This document shows, one piece after another, positions 32,824-45,096 of a stretch of 64,000 nucleotides of DNA. The first letter of the stretch is position 1, and each line of letters starts with the position of its first letter. A model generated the notes under the pieces. It searched no databases and was not told the origin of the DNA. It saw nothing but the letters and a program-made list of their open reading frames with translations. This DNA comes from Hetaerina americana (taxonomy: Eukaryota > Arthropoda > Insecta > Odonata > Calopterygidae): the NCBI GenBank assembly GCA_022747635.1, contig JAKTNV010000231.1:124001-188000 (forward strand). The letters run 5' to 3'. The position numbers and the translations under genes were made by a program.

Positions 32824-33389
32824 CTATGTATCCCTGCTTGTCGTAAGAGGCGACTAAAAGGGCGGGGAGAAAACCCCGAAAACAAACCCCAAGCCAGCAA
32901 GGGATGCGTCCGGACAGTGCTGTGGATCCACTGTCTGTGAGCGGCCATACCATCTGGCCTGCGATCCGCCCAGGTGTTTGCCGTGCCTGGAGACCCGTAA
33001 GGGAGAGAAGGGGATCCTGGAGGGTGATCTTTCTGGTTCCCAGCAGGGTTTCGGATGCCCTGCATGGACCGGAGAGCGATATCCCTCTTCGGCCCCGGAT
33101 TTCGCGTAAACGGGAGGCCGGGAGCTAGCCACTCCCGGTCAATCGGCTTCCGTCGCGTTTTCGCTCCGGTGGCGAGTGCCACGGTTGTGGGGGTCTGCGT
33201 AGGGAGGTCGGAGATGTAAGGGTTTTGGTGGGCCCTTGCACCGAAGATCCACCCCGAAACAGACAACCACTCCAGAAGCGCTATATCCCTCGAGTTAGCC
33301 CTGGCGACCGCTCCGGTTTGGCGGAGTTGCGTCCCAAATGTGTGGCTCCGTGGCGGGTGGGGAGGCCGAGGGACGAATCATTTCTTATT

Positions 33390-34553
33390 ATGGAGGAAAA
33401 ACCCTTTCCACCACTAAAAAGATCCCATCCGGACACCGGCGGGGGAGAAAAGTGTATCGGCGCATGTAAGCGCTATTTAATTATGTCGTGCATAAAGGAA
33501 GGTGAAACCTTGAAAAAGGTTTCTCCTTTCTTAATTCGCAGAGTGTTATCACAGATTGTGCCTGGGGACCCAAAGAGCGTGAAGAAGCTCAGGGATGGTA
33601 CACTACTTATAGAGACCCTGAACGACACACAGAGCGAAAAACTGCTTGCTTTGGGAATGCTCCATGACATTCCGATTAAGGTGGAGGTGCACCGCACTCT
33701 TAACACCTGTCGGGGAGTCATCAGTCACTACGACCTCCTATACGTAGACATCGAAGAAATCAAGAGAGAAATGTTCTCTCAGGGAGTGACTAATTGTCGT
33801 CGACTCACCACGAGGCGCAACGGAGAAAACATGAACAGCACCTCCGTGATCTTGACGTTTGCGCGCGATAGACTACCCGACAAGGTGTTTGTGGGCTATG
33901 AATCGGTACCAGTGAGGCCATTCATCCCAAATCCCGTGCGTTGTTTCAAATGCCAACGGTTCGGCCATGTCGCATCGCGCTGCGAGGGCAAGGCCACCTG
34001 CCCGCGCTGTGGCAAAGACGCGCACGAGGATAAAGAGTGCTCTCAATCTCTTTTTGTCAATTGCGAGGGTACACACCCAGTGTACTCTCGTGATTGCCCG
34101 AAGATGAAAGAAGAAAGGAAAGTCATGGAGTTAAAAACACTGGAAAAAATCCCATATGCGGAAGCGAGGAGAAAATACAGGGCGCTAATCGCCCCAACTT
34201 TCTCCCGGTCCTTTGCTTCCGTTGCAACCACGCCATGTGTAAAGTGTACCATCGCCACGCAGACAGAGATCCCGAAAGAATCCCCAATTGAAAACACGCA
34301 AGTGCCTAAACCCAAAAGGGTGAAGGATGGAAAGAGTAAGGTGGACAAGGAGCCACCTACTCCTGTGGGCCCTTCAAAGAAGAGCCCACAAAAAACCACC
34401 AAGGGGAACACGCCAAAAGGGCGTGAGAATACACCTTCCCCGCCGCCTCCAGTGAAGCCAAAGAAGCCGGAGGTAATTGAAGAGGACCAGAGTATCTCTG
34501 ATACTGAGGTCTTCGCAAGCGACTGGAAGAGGAAACATCGCTTCAAGCGATAA
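33390..34553 (+). CDS. I-like LINE ORF1, copy D (third zinc knuckle altered)
   Basis: A 387-residue Gag-like protein, one residue shorter than in A and C. The change lies just before knuckle 3: CSQSLFVNC replaces CSSEPLCVNC, so the first Cys ligand of that knuckle is now Phe. Knuckles 1 and 2 are unchanged. The frame is open, but nucleic-acid binding may be impaired. Confidence 0.88.
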   Translation: MEEKPFPPLKRSHPDTGGGEKCIGACKRYLIMSCIKEGETLKKVSPFLIRRVLSQIVPGDPKSVKKLRDGTLLIETLNDTQSEKLLALGMLHDIPIKVEVHRTLNTCRGVISHYDLLYVDIEEIKREMFSQGVTNCRRLTTRRNGENMNSTSVILTFARDRLPDKVFVGYESVPVRPFIPNPVRCFKCQRFGHVASRCEGKATCPRCGKDAHEDKECSQSLFVNCEGTHPVYSRDCPKMKEERKVMELKTLEKIPYAEARRKYRALIAPTFSRSFASVATTPCVKCTIATQTEIPKESPIENTQVPKPKRVKDGKSKVDKEPPTPVGPSKKSPQKTTKGNTPKGRENTPSPPPPVKPKKPEVIEEDQSISDTEVFASDWKRKHRFKR

Positions 34554-34639
34554 CCTCAATAGAGTTGGTCATCTCCCTTTTTAGTCATCTTATTTATTTA
34601 TATATTTATTTATTTATTTATTTTAATTTAACACTTTAA

Positions 34640-37600
34640 ATGTGTTCCATTCTGCAGTGGAACTGCAATGGCTTTTATCGGCACAAGGAGGAGCTGGCCA
34701 TTTTAATCCAAGATTTTAAACCCTCTTGTATTTGTCTCCAAGAGACCCATTTTAAGGCTGAAGATAAGGGTATTCTGAAGGGGTTCACTGTTTTTAGAAC
34801 GGATGACCTAAGTGGCCAACGAGCCCAAGGGGGAGTAGCAGTTGCGGCCCGTGAGGCCCTTTACACCTCGCGAGTCCAACTGAACTCTCCATTCCAGGCC
34901 GTCGCTGTCACGGTGCACACCCCTGAGAGGATGACGTTATGCAACGTGTATCTGCCAGAGGGTGCACCGGTGACCCGCCTGAACCTTGAAGCCCTTGTCC
35001 ACCAGCTTCCTCAGCCGTTCATTTTGATGGGAGATTTTAATGCCCATGATCCTCTCTGGGGAGGTCCAGAAACCCAAAGCAATAGGAGAGGTCGAATTTT
35101 ATCCAACTTTATTGAGGATTTTAACCTGTTTTTATTAAATAGCGGCGAAAAAACCCGCTTTAACAGCTTTAATGGGGAATTCTCAGCAAAAGATCTTTGT
35201 CTATGCTCGAGAAGTCTAGCCCCAAAGCTGAAAATGTCCACCCACAACGATCTCTGTGGGAGTGACCATTTTCCTCTTCTACTCGTTAAATAAGACTCTT
35301 CGCCCACCATTTCAAAACCTCCGGAAAAGTGGCGTATTAACCGTACGGACTGGCCACTTTTCAAGCGCACGTTTACATATAAACACGACGCAAGTTTCGA
35401 CGCGTTGCACAACGTCGATAAACTAAGTTCAACGCTGTTGGCGGCAGCTACCAAAAGTATCCCTCGTACGTCCGGGAACATTAATCGAGCTCCTGTCCCT
35501 TGGTGGAACGGGGAATGCGACCGGGCGATTCGGGCGAGGAAAAAAGCATTGAGTATTTTTAGAAAATACCCCACGGCAACTAATCTGGCATCGTACCGCC
35601 GTCTGAGAGCGCGAGCTCGAAGGGCCGTGAAGGAGGCCAAGAGGGCTTCCTGGATAGAATACGTCTCTACCATCAACCATCGCACGCCACTTGGTCAGGT
35701 ATGGGACAAAGTGAAGAAAATCTTCGGGTCCAAGGGCTCATTTGTCATCTCGCCATTGCTTGTTGCTGGCCGGGTGGTTAATTCACCTGCCGAAATAAGC
35801 AACATATTTGCCAGTCAGTTCGCGGCCAATAGCAGTGACGAGGGCTATGCCGCGGACTTTGCGAACCTGAAGAGGCGATGCGAGAGAGTCCCTCTCAATT
35901 TTGGTGCAGGTCCTACAAGCGAATATTACAATGAGCCTTTCACGTCCTGGGAGCTTAAATCCGCCATCGAAGACTCCCATTACACCTCGCCAGGGGCGGA
36001 CGAAATCCACAACGCATTTCTCCGGAACATTCCGGAAACTGTGATTGGGGAGGTCCTAAATACCCTCAACCAACTTTGGAACGATGGCAGTTTTCCAAAT
36101 GCCTGGCGAGAGTCCATCGTGATACCAATCCCAAAACAGAGCAAGGACAAAAATGACCCGAACAACTACCGTCCCACATCTCTCACCAGCTGCCTGTGCA
36201 AGGTGATGGAACGGATGGTAAACCGACGTCTCATGTGGTGCTTGGAGAGTCGACACCTGCTCTCCGACGCTCAGTGCGGCTTTCGGCGTGGCAGGTCCAC
36301 GACAGACCATCTGGTTCGCACTGAGAACTTCATCCAGGAAGCCTTTCTCCACCGTCAACACGTCATAGCAGTCTTCTTCGACCTGGAGAAGGCCTATGAT
36401 AGTGTGTGGCGATGGAGAATCCTCAACACGCTCCACAAGTGGGGATTTAGAGGCAACATGGCCCTATTTATCAGGAATATTTTAACTAACCGCCTTTTTA
36501 AAGTAAGGACTGGGAAGCACTTTTCCCGATCTTTTACACATGAGAACGGGATACCCCAGGGTTCAGTACTGAGCGTGACGTTATTTGCCATCGCCATCAA
36601 CGACGTGGTGGAATGCATCAATGCCCCGGTGATGGCATCGCTCTATATGGACGACCTAGCCATATTTTGCCGGTCGACACGACTGCCAAACGCTTCCAGG
36701 CAAGCCCAGGTGACTAAACAAACTGGGAGAGTGGTCGCGAAAGAACGGATTTCGTTTCTCCATGGAGAAAACGAAATGCGTGCACTTTCACCGTCTTCGC
36801 GGTTACCACGTTACCCCGACCCTAACCCTGTTGGGTAGGCTTCTCCCATTTGTGGAGTCCGTCCGCTTTCTCGGCATGATCCTGGACCAAAAGCTGAACT
36901 GGCGGGAGCATATCCGCGTGTTACGCGAGAGGTGTCGCCAAACCCTCAACGTTTTAAAGTTTTTAACTCACTCCACTTGGGGAGCAGACCGCACCACCAT
37001 GCTTTTATTGTACAGAGGCTTGGTGCGATCCAAACTGGACTATGGTTCCATAGTGTATTCCTCAGCACGAGAGTCTTACTTGAGACCACTCACATGTGTC
37101 CACAATGCTGGGATACGGTTGGCCACCGGGGCATTTAGAACAAGCCCAGTCCCAAGCTTACTTGCAGACGCAGGGGAGCCTCCGTTGGAAACCCGCAGGA
37201 TGATTTTAATGGGCAACTATGCCTGTAAAATTTTATCGGATACAATCCACCCTTGTTTTAACATAGTTTTTAACCAACGGTTTTTAGATTTTAACAGGCG
37301 GAGAAGGGCAACTAGGCCCTTTGCCGTTCGTTTTAATGATTTTATTAATGAGGTAAATTTTACATTTCCTCAAATATGCCCCGTCTCCTATGCTAAGTAT
37401 CCGCCTTGGTTAACACCAATGCCGGATATTAAACTCATTGCCAGTGCACGCCGCAAAGCCAAGACGACCGATTCTGAATACCAGCAGCTCTTCAGTGACG
37501 TCCTCAGCTCACTTTCCGACTTTGTCCCAGTCTACACCGACGGGTCAAAGTCAGAATCTGCATGTGCCTATGCGGTCGTGTCCCACTACCATGGAGTCGT

Positions 37601-38336
37601 GAGGAAAAAACTGCACACTTCATGCAGCATTTTCACAGCCGAGCTGTCAGCCATAAGGACGGCCCTAGGAGAAATAAAAGAAAGCAATGGCGCTTTCCTC
37701 ATCTACACAGACTCGTTGAGCGCCCTGAAATCTTTATCGGTCATTGCACCTGTGCACCCGATAGTCCAGGAGATCCATTATACCCTGTTGTCCCTTCAGA
37801 GAAAGGGGAACAGGGTCTCCTTTATATGGACTCCTGGTCACGTCGGCATAAGAGGTAACGAAAAAGCTGACCAGGCAGCGAAGGATGCCCTTCGACAACC
37901 CGAGACCGACTCCACCTTGGTTCCAATGGAGGACGTAAAGGCCGCCTTGCGGAACTCGGTCCTGCATCAGTGGAAGGAGACTTGGCAGTCTCTGCAAAAT
38001 AATAAACTCAGGGCAATAAAACCGGTCGTTTCACCATGGTCCTCTTCCATCCGGAAAATTCTGAGGGAAGAGGTCATGATTACGCGCCTGAGAATAGGAC
38101 ACTCTGCCCTTACTCATTCGTACCTCTTTGCGGAGGTAAAAGAACAGCCCCGCTGCAATGAGTGTTTCCAACCCCTGACGATAAAACATATCATGACGGA
38201 ATGTACCACATACCAAAGGGCCAGAGACATGTTGAAGATAAGGGGAGACTTAAGAAATATTTTAGGGGATGACTCTGGGTCTATAAACCGAGTCTTAAGT
38301 TTTTTAAGGTATACTGGTTTAATGGGGCAGCTTTAG
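34640..38336 (+). pseudogene. I-like LINE ORF2, copy D (broken)
   Basis: The endonuclease part is open to 35,293, where GAA has become TAA. The original frame continues to about 36,714, where two bases are missing (GTGACTAAAC for GTGACTCTAAAC), shifting the frame. It resumes in the other frame to 38,336. The RT motif reads YMDD instead of YVDD, and three bases are lost near 37,290. RNase H and the C-terminal CCHC are preserved. It cannot make a full-length ORF2 protein. Confidence 0.93.
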
Positions 38337-38526
38337 CTTTGGAGCTCATAATTTTAATGCTTTTGATTTTAGCATTTTCCTTTTTTTTTGTTTATATTAT
38401 TTATTTATATATTTATTCGTATTTATTTGTTTACTTATTCCTAGTTTAAAAGGAACATAAGTTTTACGTTATGACATTGGTGCAAAATGACCATAGCTGT
38501 CGACGCACCCTACAAACTCCTAAAAC

Positions 38527-41036
38527 CTTCAACCTTCCGGAAACATCGATTGGGGAGGTCCTAAATACCATCAACCAACTTTGGAACGAGGGCAGTTTTC
38601 CAAATGCCTGGCGAGAGTCCATCGTGATACCAATCCCAAAACAGGGCAAGGACAAAAATGACCCGAACAACTACCGTCCCACATCTCTCACCAGCTGCCT
38701 GTGCAAGGTGATGGAACGGATGGTAAACCGACGTCTCATGTGGTGCTTGGAGAGTCGACACCTGCTCTCCGACGCTCAGTGCGGCTTTCGGCGTGGCAGG
38801 TCCACGACAGACCATCTGGTGCGCACTGAGAACTTCATCCAGGAAGCCTTTCCCCACCGTCAACACGTCATAGCAGTCTTCTTCGACCTGGAGAAGGCCT
38901 ATGATATTGTGTGGCGATGGAGAATCCTCAACACGCTCCACAAGTGGGGATTTAGAGGCAACATGGCCCTATTTATCAGGAATATTTTAACTAACCGCCT
39001 TTTTAAAGTAAGGACTGGGAAGCCTTTTTCCCGATCTTTTACACATGAGAACGGGATACCCCAGGGTTCAGTACTGAGCGTGACGTTATTTGCCATCGCC
39101 ATCAACGACGTGGTGGAATGCATCAATGCCCCGGTGATGGCATCGCTCTATGTGGACGACCTAGCCATATTTTGCCGGTCGACACGACTGCCAAACGCTT
39201 CCAGGCAAGCCCAGGTGACTCTAAACAAACTGGGAGAGTGGTCGCGAAAGAACGGATTTCGTTTCTCCATGGTGAAAACGAAATGCGTGCACTTTCACCG
39301 TCTTCGCGGTTACCACGTTACCCCGACCCTAACCCTGTTGGGTAGGCTTCTCCCATTTGTGGAGTCCGTCCGCTTTCTCGGCATGATCCTGGACCAAAAG
39401 CTGAACTGGCGGGAGCATATCCGCGTGTTACGCGAGAGGTGTCGCCAAACCCTCAACGTTTTAAAGTTTTTAACTCACTCCACTTGGGGAGCAGACCGCA
39501 CCACCATGCTTTTATTGTACAGAGGCTTGGTGCGATCCAAACTGGACTATGGTTCCATAGTGTATTCCTCAGCACGAGAGTCTTACTTGAGACCACTCAC
39601 ATGTGTCCACAATGCTGGGATACGGTTGGCCACCGGGGCATTTAGAACAAGCCCAGTCCCAAGCTTACTTGCAGACGCAGGGGAGCCTCCGTTGGAAACC
39701 CGCAGGATGATTTTAATGGGCAACTATGCCTGTAAAATTTTATCGGATACAATCCACCCTTGTTTTTACATAGTTTTTAACCAACGGTTTTTAGACTTAT
39801 TTAACAGGCGGAGAAGGGCAACTAGGCCCTTTGCCGTTCGTTTTAATGATTTTATTAATGAGGTAAATTTTACATTTCCTCAAATATGCCCCGTCTCCTA
39901 TGCTAAGTATCCGCCTTGGTTAACACCAATGCCGGATATTAAACTCATTGCCAGTGCACGCCGCAAAGCCAAGACGACCGATTCTGAATACCAGCAGCTC
40001 TTCAGTCCCGTCCTCAGCTCACTTTCCGACTTTGTCCCAGTCTACACCGACGGGTCAAAGTCAGAATCTGCATGTGCCTATGCGGTCGTGTCCCACTACC
40101 ATGGAGTCGTGAGGAAAAAACTGCACACTTCATGCAGCATTTTCACAGCCGAGCTGTCAGCCATAAGGACGGCCCTAGGAGAAATAAAAGAAAGCAATGG
40201 CGCTTTCCTCATCTACACAGACTCGTTGAGCGCCCTGAAATCTTTATCGGTCATTGCACCTGTGCACCCGATAGTCCAGGAGATCCATTATACCCTGTTG
40301 TCCCTTCAGAGAAAGGGGAACAGGGTCTCCTTTATATGGACTCCTGGTCACGTCGGCATAAGAGGTAACGAAAAAGCTGACCAGGCAGCGAAGGATGCCC
40401 TTCGACAACCCGAGACCGACTCCACCTTGGTTCCAATGGAGGACGTAAAGGCCGCCTTGCGGAACTCGGTCCTGCATCAGTGGAAGGAGACTTGGCAGTC
40501 TCTGCAAAATAATAAACTCAGGGCAATAAAACCGGTCGTTTCACCATGGTCCTCTTCCATCCGGAAAATTCTGAGGGAAGAGGTCATGATTACGCGCCTG
40601 AGAATAGGACACTCTGCCCTTACTCATTCGTACCTCTTTGCGGAGGTAAAAGAACAGCCCCGCTGCAATGAGTGTTTCCAACCCCTGACGATAAAACATA
40701 TCATGACGGAATGTACCACATACCAAAGGGCCAGAGACATGTTGAAGATAAGGGGAGACTTAAGAAATATTTTAGGGGATGACTCTGGGTCTATAAACCG
40801 AGTCTTAAGTTTTTTAAGGTATACTGGTTTAATGGGGCAGCTTTAGCTTTGGAGCTCATAATTTTAATGCTTTTGATTTTAGCATTTTCCTTTTTTTTTG
40901 TTTATATTATTTATTTATATATTTATTCGTATTTATTTGTTTACTTATTCCTAGTTTAAAAGGAACATAAGTTTTACGTTATGACATTGGTGCAAAATGA
41001 CCATAGCTGTCGACGCACCCTACAAACTCCTAAAAC
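38527..41036 (+). mobile_element. I-like LINE, 5'-truncated copy E in head-to-tail array
   Basis: It starts within the RT coding region (TTCCGGAAACATCGATTGGG) directly after the tail of D and ends with a full 3' UTR. The junction with D (CTCCTAAAACCTTCAACC) is identical to its junction with F, and unit length is 2,510 bp. Its 5' part resembles F and most of the rest resembles D. Confidence 0.92.
38530..40846 (+). pseudogene. ORF2 RT-RNase H remnant, copy E
   Basis: The frame is open from the junction to the ORF2 stop and contains RT motifs (FDLEKAYDIVW, GIPQGSVLS, YVDD), RNase H and the C-terminal CCHC, but no endonuclease. The frame also runs back through the 3' tail of D to an ATG at 38,471, so a chimeric 791-residue reading frame exists on paper. 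That frame is an accident of the junction. Confidence 0.85.
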
Positions 41037-42747
41037 CTTCAACCTTCCGGAAACATCGATTGGGGAGGTCCTAAATACCATCAACCAACTTTGGAACGAG
41101 GGCAGTTTTCCAAATGCCTGGCGAGAGTCCATCGTGATACCAATCCCAAAACAGGGCAAGGACAAAAATGACCCAAACAACTACCGTCCCATATCTCTCA
41201 CCAGCTGCCTGTGCAAGGTGATGGAACGGATGGTAAACCGACGTCTGATGTGGTGCTTGGAGAGTCGACACCTGCTCTCTGACGCTCAGTGCGGCTTTCG
41301 GCGTGGCAGGTCCACGACAGACCATCTGGTTCGCACTGAGAACTTCATCCAGGAAGCCTTTCTCCACCGTCAACACGTCATAGCAGTCTTTTTCGACCTG
41401 GAGAAGGCCTATGATATTGTGTGGCGATGGAGAATCCTCAACACGCTCCACAAGTTGGGATTTAGAGGCAACATGGCCCTATTTATCAGAAATTTTTTAA
41501 CTAACCGCCTTTTTAAAGTAAGGACTGGGAAGCACTTTTCCCGATCTTTTACACAGGAGAACGGGGTACCCCAGGGTTCAGTACTGAGCGTGACGTTATT
41601 TGCCATCGCCATCAACGACGTGGTGGAATGCATCAATGCCCCGGTGATGGCATCGCTCTATGTGGACGACTTAGCCATATTTTGCCGGTCGACACGACTG
41701 CCAAACGCTTCCAGGCAAGCCCAGGTGACTCTAAACAAACTGGGAGAGTGGTCGCGAAAGAACGGATTTCGTTTCTCCATGGAGGAAACGAAATGCCTTC
41801 ACTTTCACCGTGATCGCGGTTACCCTGACCCTAACCCTGTTGGGTAGGATTCTTCCATTTGTGGAGTCCGTCCGCTTTCTCGGCATGATCCTGGACCAAA
41901 AGCTGAACTGGCGGGAGCATATCCGCGTGTTACGTGAGAGGTGTCGCCAAACCCTCAACGTTTTAAAGTTTTTAACTCACTCCACTTGGGGAGCAGACCG
42001 CACCACCATGCTTTTATTGTACAGAGGCTTGGTGCGATCTAAACTGGACTATGGTTCCATAATGTATTCCTCAGGACGAGAGTCTTACTTGAGACCACTC
42101 ACATGTGTCCACAATGCTGGGATACGGTTGGCCACCGGGGCATTTAGAACAAGCCCAGTCCCAAGCTTACTTGCAGACGCAGGGGAGCCTCCGTTGGAAA
42201 CCCGCAGGATGATTTTAATGGGTAACTATGCCTGTACAATTTTATCAGAGACAAACCACCCTTGTTTTAACATAGTTTTTAACCAACGGTTTTTAGACTT
42301 ATTTAACAGGCGGAGAAGGGCAACTAGGCCCTTCGCCGTTCGTTTTATTGATTTTATCCATGAGGTAAATTTTATATTTCCTCAAGTATACCCCGTCTCC
42401 TATGCTAAGTATCCGCCTTGGTTAATGCCAATGCCGGATATTAAACTCATTGCCAGTGCACGCCGCAAAGCCAAAACGACCGATTCCGAATACCAGCAGC
42501 TCTTCAGTGCCGTCCTCGGCTCACTTTCTGACTTTGTCCTCGTCTACACCGACGGGTCAAAGTCAGAATCTGCATGTGCCTATGCGGTCGTGTCCCACTA
42601 CCACGGAGTCGTGAGGAAAAAACTGCACACTTCTTGCAGCATTTTCACAGCCGAGCTGTCAGCCATAAGGACGGCCCTAGGAGAAATAAAAGAAAGCAAT
42701 GGCTCTTTCCTCATCTGCACAGACTCGTTGAGCGCCCTAAAATGTTT
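41037..42747 (+). mobile_element. I-like LINE, doubly truncated copy F
   Basis: It has the same 5' truncation as E, then A/C-like RT sequence (FLTNRLFKV, ENGVPQGS). It is cut at 42,747 inside the RNase H region (GCGCCCTAAAATG), where a Jockey-type endonuclease relic on the other strand begins. It therefore lacks the RNase H end, the CCHC and the 3' UTR. Confidence 0.9.
41040..42747 (+). pseudogene. ORF2 RT remnant, copy F (frameshifted)
   Basis: RT motifs FDLEKAYDIVW, GVPQGSVLS and YVDD are intact. An 8-bp deletion at about 41,820 (GGTTACCCTGACCC in place of the longer text in C) shifts the frame. The thumb and early RNase H (YTDGSKS, CTDSLSAL) continue in the new frame until the break. Several further substitutions suggest age. 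Confidence 0.85.
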
Positions 42748-43089
42748 ATAATTCCGAGAGCCTGAATATTATTTAGAACTGGTACATCTTAAAGAGAATG
42801 CGGAAGATCACGCTTGAGCAGAACGGCGGCTCCGAGTGAATTCCTGTCGAATCGGTGCCTAGTCTCGTGCTGTGCGTTAAAGTAAATGTGCAGTTGATAT
42901 AAGTATAGTTTCCTGTAAAAGTATTATGTCAATGTGGTGCGTGGTAGCGTACTGCAAGAGTTCTTGTTTTATGCAGTGAATGTTGTTATATTTCTGGGAA
43001 AGAATTTCTGGGTTTGGGAATTTTGGAAAGTAAGGACGATTTTCGATGATATTAATGGTTGAAATAAAGATTAACACACATGCATACAA
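42748..43089 (-). pseudogene. Jockey-type LINE endonuclease N-terminal relic
   Basis: On the minus strand the text IHCIKQELLQYATTHHIDIILLQETI matches the start of an APE endonuclease (residue run abridged: key motif LLQET). After a frame change it continues as RFDRNSLGAAVLLKRDLPHS and then VPVLNNIQALGI, the expected next segments. It ends abruptly at the 3' break of copy F. It is the downstream part of the minus-strand Jockey relic whose gag lies at 43,872-44,483. Confidence 0.7.
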
Positions 43090-43162
43090 AGAACGATTTG
43101 AGCTATACTCGGCCGAGGCTCCAAAAGGGGGGGCTAACCAAGTCCCTCCTTCTCACCTTTTG

Positions 43163-43350
43163 TAGGCATTTGAGCTGTGTCCCCCATTGGTCGTCTCGTC
43201 CGGTTAACTCAGGAAGGGAGCCTGCCTCCCATTGCACCTCTGTGGGACCCCGGGCGGGTCCACTTCGTAGGGTGCTAGGGTGGGTGGATTCCTGGCCACA
43301 GGCCTGCTGTGCCCGCTTGCAGATCGGCAGGAGTGTCCAAAGGGTCCCCC
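43163..43350 (+). repeat. GC-rich repeat shared with 52,915-53,105 (-)
   Basis: Ordered blocks GAGCTGTGTCCC, TCGTCCGGTTA, GAAGGGAG, GGGCGGGTCCACT, CTGCTGTGCCCGCTTGC and GATCGGCAGG recur in inverted orientation at 52,915-53,105. Both copies lie near Jockey-type gag relics, so this may be 5' UTR of such an element or a separate short repeat. Confidence 0.65.
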
Positions 43351-43489
43351 CTGAAACAACCTTTCCTCCCCGGTAGCTCGAGTCGTTTTACTCATGCAAC
43401 CACGTAAACAATATCGTACACAAAACTATAGGTACTAGGCTACCTATATATGCATTGAGTTATTAATGTTAATTTATTTTTCCAACTGG

Positions 43490-43575
43490 GAAATATTGTC
43501 AAATGTGATGTTGTGAAGCAAATTGTAACAGCTCGTGTTTTCTGTTCAGAAGACTTACAATTCCAGGAAAGAATT
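43490..43575 (-). pseudogene. Second short Jockey-type endonuclease relic
   Basis: The minus strand reads LLNRKHELLQFASQHHI, aligning with CIKQELLQYATTHHI of the relic at 42,877-43,040. It is too short and broken to be functional and shows that two related elements overlap here. Confidence 0.5.
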
Positions 43576-43871
43576 TTTAGCATGTGGCGCACTGAAGACG
43601 AATGGCAGTTATACGTGTAATCGGAGGAGTTGCTCTAGAATAAATATCTTCTTCGCCTCGAGCGTGGGAGCTTTGTTAATATCAGTCATCCGAGGCGGGC
43701 AAACAACAAAGGGGAGACGGCTGAGGGCCGAGGAGAGGAGGGGATGCGCTCCGGCTGAAGGCGCGTGGCCATCTGGTCCATGCAGAGGGGAATGCCTTGA
43801 GCAAGGAAGAGGGGGAAAGCAGCTGGAGAGGTCACTGCCCCAGCGAAGGAGTGTGAGAGGGGAGGAGGAAT

Positions 43872-44483
43872 CTATGCCGCGTTCAAGACAATAGGCTTTC
43901 TCTTTTCTGCCTGCAGCCGCTTGGCCTCCTTGTGAACAACACACCCGTGGTAATTTGCTGGGTGGTCCTTTCCGCACAGATAACAAATGGCCGGGGTTTC
44001 GCAGGATTTAATGCATTCGCTACTCAAATGTTTTTCGCCACACTGTACACAGTTCGGCCGCAAAAAAAAACAATGATTTTTAGTATGCGAGATTGTCTGG
44101 CAACGGTGACATTGCACGGGCTCATTAGGTTTGCGAAATGGGGTGTCCGTGACATGGAGACCTGCAAGGAAATGAACATTTTAAAATGGCCTCTGCATCG
44201 ACTGCATTTTCGTAGACAACATGGACAGTGCTGGTCGGATAACGCGCAATCTTGCAAACTCCGGTTTCACGTTCGATGTCTGAAGTACGAGTCTATGTAA
44301 TTCACTTTAGTACTTATGAAGTGCTTTCCAGTTCAGTGTCATTTTCTGGCTTTGAGAGGGGAGAGAACCTATTTGAAGTAGCAGTGAAAACTGTCAGATA
44401 TTGAGACAGGGCTTCAGCTTTATGCTTGGATGATATGGTGGTAATGTCAGGGTCAGCGGGAGGAGTACGTTTTGTGCTATCTG
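43872..44483 (-). pseudogene. Jockey-type gag relic, C-terminal part
   Basis: The minus strand shows a run of CCHC-type knuckles (CHRCQTISHTKNHC, CVQCGEKHLSSEC, CYLCGKDHPANYHGC). This is the signature of the PRE_C2HC/zinc-knuckle region of Jockey-type ORF1. Upstream text (KIARYPTSTVHVVYENAVDA) lies in another frame, so frameshifts are present. A further segment at 44,320-44,480 belongs to its middle region. It is interrupted at 44,484 by copy G and continues at 50,997-51,219. Confidence 0.8.
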
Positions 44484-44497
44484 ACTTTAGAAAGCAC
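44484..44497. repeat. Target-site duplication, left of copy G
   Basis: ACTTTAGAAAGCAC is repeated exactly at 50,983-50,996. Confidence 0.92.
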
Positions 44498-45096
44498 CCC
44501 CCCTGCGGGTAGGGGGGTAGAGAATACTCCCGCAGTATCCCTGCTTGTCGTAAGAGGCGACTAAAAGGGCGGGGAGAAAACCCCGAAAACAAACCCCAAG
44601 CCAGCAAGGGATGCGTCCGGACAGTGCTGTGGATCCACTGTCTGTGAGCGGCCATACCATCTGGCCTGCGATCCGCCCAGGTGTTTGCCGTGCCTGGAGA
44701 CCCGTAAGGGAGAAAAGGGGATCCTGGAGGGTGAGCTTTCTGGTTCCCAGCAGGGTGTCGGATGCCCTGTATGGACCGGGGAGTGATACCCCTCTTCGGC
44801 CCCGGATTTCGTGTAAACGGGAGGCCGGGAGCTAGCCACTCCCGGTCAATCGGCTTCCGTCGCGTTTTCGCTCCGGTGGCGAGTGCCAAGGTTGTGGGGG
44901 TCTGCGTAGGGAGGTCGGAGATGTAAGGGTTTTGGTGGGCCCTTGCACCGAAGATCCACCCCGAAACAGACAACCACTCCAGAAGCGCTATATCCCTCGA
45001 GTTAGCCCTGGCGACCGCTCCGGTTTGGCGGAGTGGCGTCCCAAATGTGTGGCTCCGTGGCGGGTGGGGAGGCCGAGGGACGAATCATTTCTTATT

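Larger units (their letters stand above)
32828..38526 (+). mobile_element. I-like LINE, copy D (nearly full length, defective)
   Basis: It begins about 36 bp short of the 5' tip of copy C and runs to the 3' tail, where it joins copy E. It heads the array tail-D-E-F. ORF1 is open but has an altered zinc knuckle. ORF2 is broken by a stop and a frameshift. Confidence 0.93.

Noticed and set aside
38471..40846. 791-residue frame starting in the 3' tail of copy D
   Set aside because: It arises only because the tail is joined in frame to truncated ORF2 of copy E. It was annotated as a remnant, not a fusion gene.
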